Part shown: positions 62,303 to 64,000 of the stretch, in pieces | How positions within the stretch are numbered: the stretch's first letter is position 1 | How the letters are laid out: the number at the start of each line of letters is the position of its first letter | DNA from: JADGQM01 sp964441945 | Lineage (GTDB): Bacteria > Desulfobacterota > Syntrophobacteria > Syntrophobacterales > Syntrophobacteraceae | Assembly: GCA_964441945.1 (NCBI GenBank) | Contig: CAYTWB010000003.1 | Coordinates: 124,001 to 188,000 of the forward strand | Reading direction: 5' to 3' | Length of the DNA stretch: 64,000 bases | Program-made: the position numbers and the translations under genes | Notes under the pieces: generated by a model | The model's database searches: none | The model's input: only the letters and a program-made list of their open reading frames with translations | What the model was told of the DNA's origin: nothing

Positions 62303-63043
62303 TTGGTCAACAAGATAAGAGACAGTAATAAGGTCCTGCACTTCCCGACTGTTGCGCAGCCGAGCATCGAGGATGTTCTGGATCGTTTTCTCAAGGATCA
62401 GCGAAAGCGGCTCAAACCTAGGACCTTTCAGCGCTATGAGGAGATCATCGATCTTCTGCGGCACTGCCTGAACGGCTATGGGCACCATAATCTGGACCGC
62501 TCTTCCGAGGTGACCCTTTATGAACGGCTGTATTTTCAGAAGAATATTGAATTCTGTACCATTTTCGGACCGGACAAGATCCTGTCGGCCCTGTACAATT
62601 TCCTCAACTACTTCATGATTCGAAAGGTGATGGCTTCGGAAGCCCTCCTTCAGTCTGCGGGAACCGTTACCAGGAAACTGGTCAAATGGCTGGGCGAACA
62701 CGGCTTCATCGGCGACGAAGAAGCCATGAACGGTGACCGAATAGCCTCCGAGGCCACCAGAGAATTGCCGGCCGCCGAACGATTGGCAAGGCTGCTCTAC
62801 AATTTTGCTCAACACTACGCCCCACGCCACTGGACCGATGAATTGGATGACTACTTCACGATAGAAGGAATTCAGCCCGGGCTGCTCACACTCTCGGGGG
62901 CAACCACATCGGGTTCCATTGAAGTCAAGGTCCCTATCGAAATCAGCGATCACTGCAAAGAGGGATGGACGGTCAACCTCCTCCTGGGAAAGACGCCGCA
63001 GGGCTGGTGCATACTGGAAACGGGGAATGTTTACCCGGGATAG
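62303..63043 (+). CDS. Conserved-looking protein of unknown function with SAM-like helical N-terminus
   Basis: 246 residues from TTG 62303, preceded by GGAGG at six bases. The N-terminus (about 18-60, IEDVLDRFLKDQRKRLKPRT, FQRYEEIIDLLRHCLNGYG) resembles the helical core-binding domain of tyrosine recombinases, but no catalytic domain follows and no Arg-His-Tyr set is seen. The C-terminal 70 residues are beta-rich (LTLSGATTSGSIEVKVPIEI). It may have kept only the helical fold. Genuine coding is supported by length and composition; function unknown. Confidence 0.65.
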   Translation: MVNKIRDSNKVLHFPTVAQPSIEDVLDRFLKDQRKRLKPRTFQRYEEIIDLLRHCLNGYGHHNLDRSSEVTLYERLYFQKNIEFCTIFGPDKILSALYNFLNYFMIRKVMASEALLQSAGTVTRKLVKWLGEHGFIGDEEAMNGDRIASEATRELPAAERLARLLYNFAQHYAPRHWTDELDDYFTIEGIQPGLLTLSGATTSGSIEVKVPIEISDHCKEGWTVNLLLGKTPQGWCILETGNVYPG

Positions 63044-63107
63044 AGCGCGGGTGGTGGACCAGCAGCTTCCAGCCTTCCCTTCAATTGCGCAGAAACGGGT
63101 TTGATCG

Positions 63108-63833
63108 ATGCGCATTGCAGTGGTCTCAGACATTCACAGCAACCTGGAAGCATTTCAGACCGTGCTGGCGGATATTGACGGCTCCGGTGTGGATCACCTT
63201 GTCTCGCTGGGCGATAATATCGGGTACGGTCCGGACCCCGAGGAGGTGCTGCGGCTCATTCGCCTGCGCCAGGTCCCCTCGGTCATGGGAAACCATGAAC
63301 TGGGTGCTGTCGATGCTTCGCTCCGTTCCTGGTTCAATCCGTCTGCTTTGCGCTCCCTTGAGATCAATCGAGAAATGCTCTCCACCGTAAGCCTGGACTG
63401 GATTCGGACCCTGAGTCCCGCTTTTGTTGTCGGCGAATGCCTGTTCGTTCATGGTTTTCCCCCGGATTCGATCACCACCTACCTGTTTAACGCCTCGGAT
63501 GGCAAACTGAGATCGGTTTTTCCGCTAATCGATCAGGAGATCTGCTTCGTAGGCCATACCCATGATCTGAAACTGATTGCTTTCGATGGCTGCTCCGTTC
63601 GACATGCCCGCTTGCCCGAAGGCCAAACCCCTCTGCGCCGGGGACTCAAATACCTGATCAATGCGGGCAGCGTCGGCCAGCCGAGGGATGGTGACAATCG
63701 AGCCAAGTACCTGATCTGGGACAGCCAATCCCGCCGGCTCGAAGTGCGCTTTCTTTCCTACGACTTCGCTAGAACCGTTAAAAAGATCCTGACGCTCGGT
63801 CTACCCAGGATCAATGCAGACCGGCTTTGGTGA
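63108..63833 (+). CDS. Calcineurin-like metallophosphoesterase
   Basis: 241 residues. All phosphoesterase motifs are present: VSDIHSNLEAF, LVSLGDNIGYGPDPEE, VMGNHELGAVD, CFVGHTHDL (GHTH) and LINAGSVGQPRD. This is the YfcE/MJ0936-like branch, a small dimetal phosphodiesterase or protein phosphatase; the substrate is unknown. Length is usual. It begins 64 bases after the preceding gene with only a weak GGG ribosome site. Confidence 0.9.
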   Translation: MRIAVVSDIHSNLEAFQTVLADIDGSGVDHLVSLGDNIGYGPDPEEVLRLIRLRQVPSVMGNHELGAVDASLRSWFNPSALRSLEINREMLSTVSLDWIRTLSPAFVVGECLFVHGFPPDSITTYLFNASDGKLRSVFPLIDQEICFVGHTHDLKLIAFDGCSVRHARLPEGQTPLRRGLKYLINAGSVGQPRDGDNRAKYLIWDSQSRRLEVRFLSYDFARTVKKILTLGLPRINADRLW

Positions 63834-63895
63834 GGCTCTTTTAGAACGACGCCCGAATGGGTTGTAATTCCTTGCCCAATCTGAGTTTTGATCTA

Positions 63896-64000
63896 GAGCA
63901 CGGTTGACCATCCCGGAGGGATTAAAGCCATTAGCCGGGGGTTGAGGCCATAGGCCGACACCCCCGGAGAACGGTATAGCAAGGACACGACCCCGGATGG
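63896..64000. repeat. Palindromic repeat, family C, inverted copy (C2), cut by the window end
   Basis: Reversed, it reads CCGGGGTCG ... CTCCGGGGGTGTCGGCCTAT ... CCCCCGGCTAATGGCTTTAA, matching C1 at 27286-27393. The right side continues past the window. Confidence 0.75.

Overview
The window looks like chromosome of a motile, iron-scavenging Deltaproteobacterium (Desulfobacterota, sulfate-reducer or syntroph type). That placement is an inference from the very large stock of multi-PAS/Cache hybrid histidine kinases, CheX/CheD-type chemotaxis genes, two feoA genes plus feoB and a Cys-rich FeoB partner, a type I-beta DAHP synthase heading the trp genes, and sigma-54 promoters. No rRNA, tRNA, CRISPR array, phage or transposase gene was seen. 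GC content is moderate to high and gene density is high.

Layout. 1-9.0 kb: a chemotaxis set on the minus strand (cheB 5' part, cheX, cheY, cheD, cheR), two unknown genes behind a sigma-54 promoter, then a soluble histidine kinase, a REC-GAF-HD-GYP protein and a response regulator behind a second sigma-54 promoter, then flaG (sigma-28-like promoter) and a lytic transglycosylase. 9.1-35 kb: signalling genes, namely an orphan cheW, a PAS hybrid kinase, two transmembrane MCPs, a lipoprotein behind a third sigma-54 promoter, an HDOD protein, a Cache kinase with its receiver, and three giant hybrid kinases (one BarA-like with a DctB-type Cache domain, one with an ABC-substrate-binding sensor). 35.1-46.2 kb: a second chemosensory operon read right to left: receiver-like protein without a phosphoacceptor, a soluble protein with two MCP-like signalling tips, STAS protein, cheY, cheA, MCP, cheW, cheR, cheD, cheB. 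46.9-48.3 kb: a sigma-54-dependent response regulator. 48.9-53.1 kb: an iron operon feoA-feoA-feoB-(Cys-rich protein), with aroB overlapping its last gene. 53.4-55.2 kb: pcm and a GAF/GGDEF-like protein. 55.2-61.8 kb: aroF-trpE-trpG-trpD-trpC-trpF behind a candidate Trp attenuator whose leader peptide carries Trp-Cys-Trp-Trp; trpB and trpA are absent here, and an orphan translation start lies where the next gene would begin. 61.9-63.8 kb: a zinc-ribbon protein, an unknown protein and a phosphoesterase.

How the parts work together: the left two thirds make one motility and sensing neighbourhood. Three good sigma-54 promoters and two or three sigma-28-like promoters lie in it, and a sigma-54 activator is encoded at 46.9 kb, which fits a flagellar-style regulatory cascade. 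The right third is housekeeping metabolism (iron uptake, shikimate and tryptophan synthesis).

The intergenic spaces carry several families of small palindromic repeats. One core (two hairpins read outward from CGTCA to TGACG) occurs inside three different end frames, and one copy is nested inside another repeat with an 11-bp target duplication. Repeats sit inside both the che and the trp operons, between genes but not in them.
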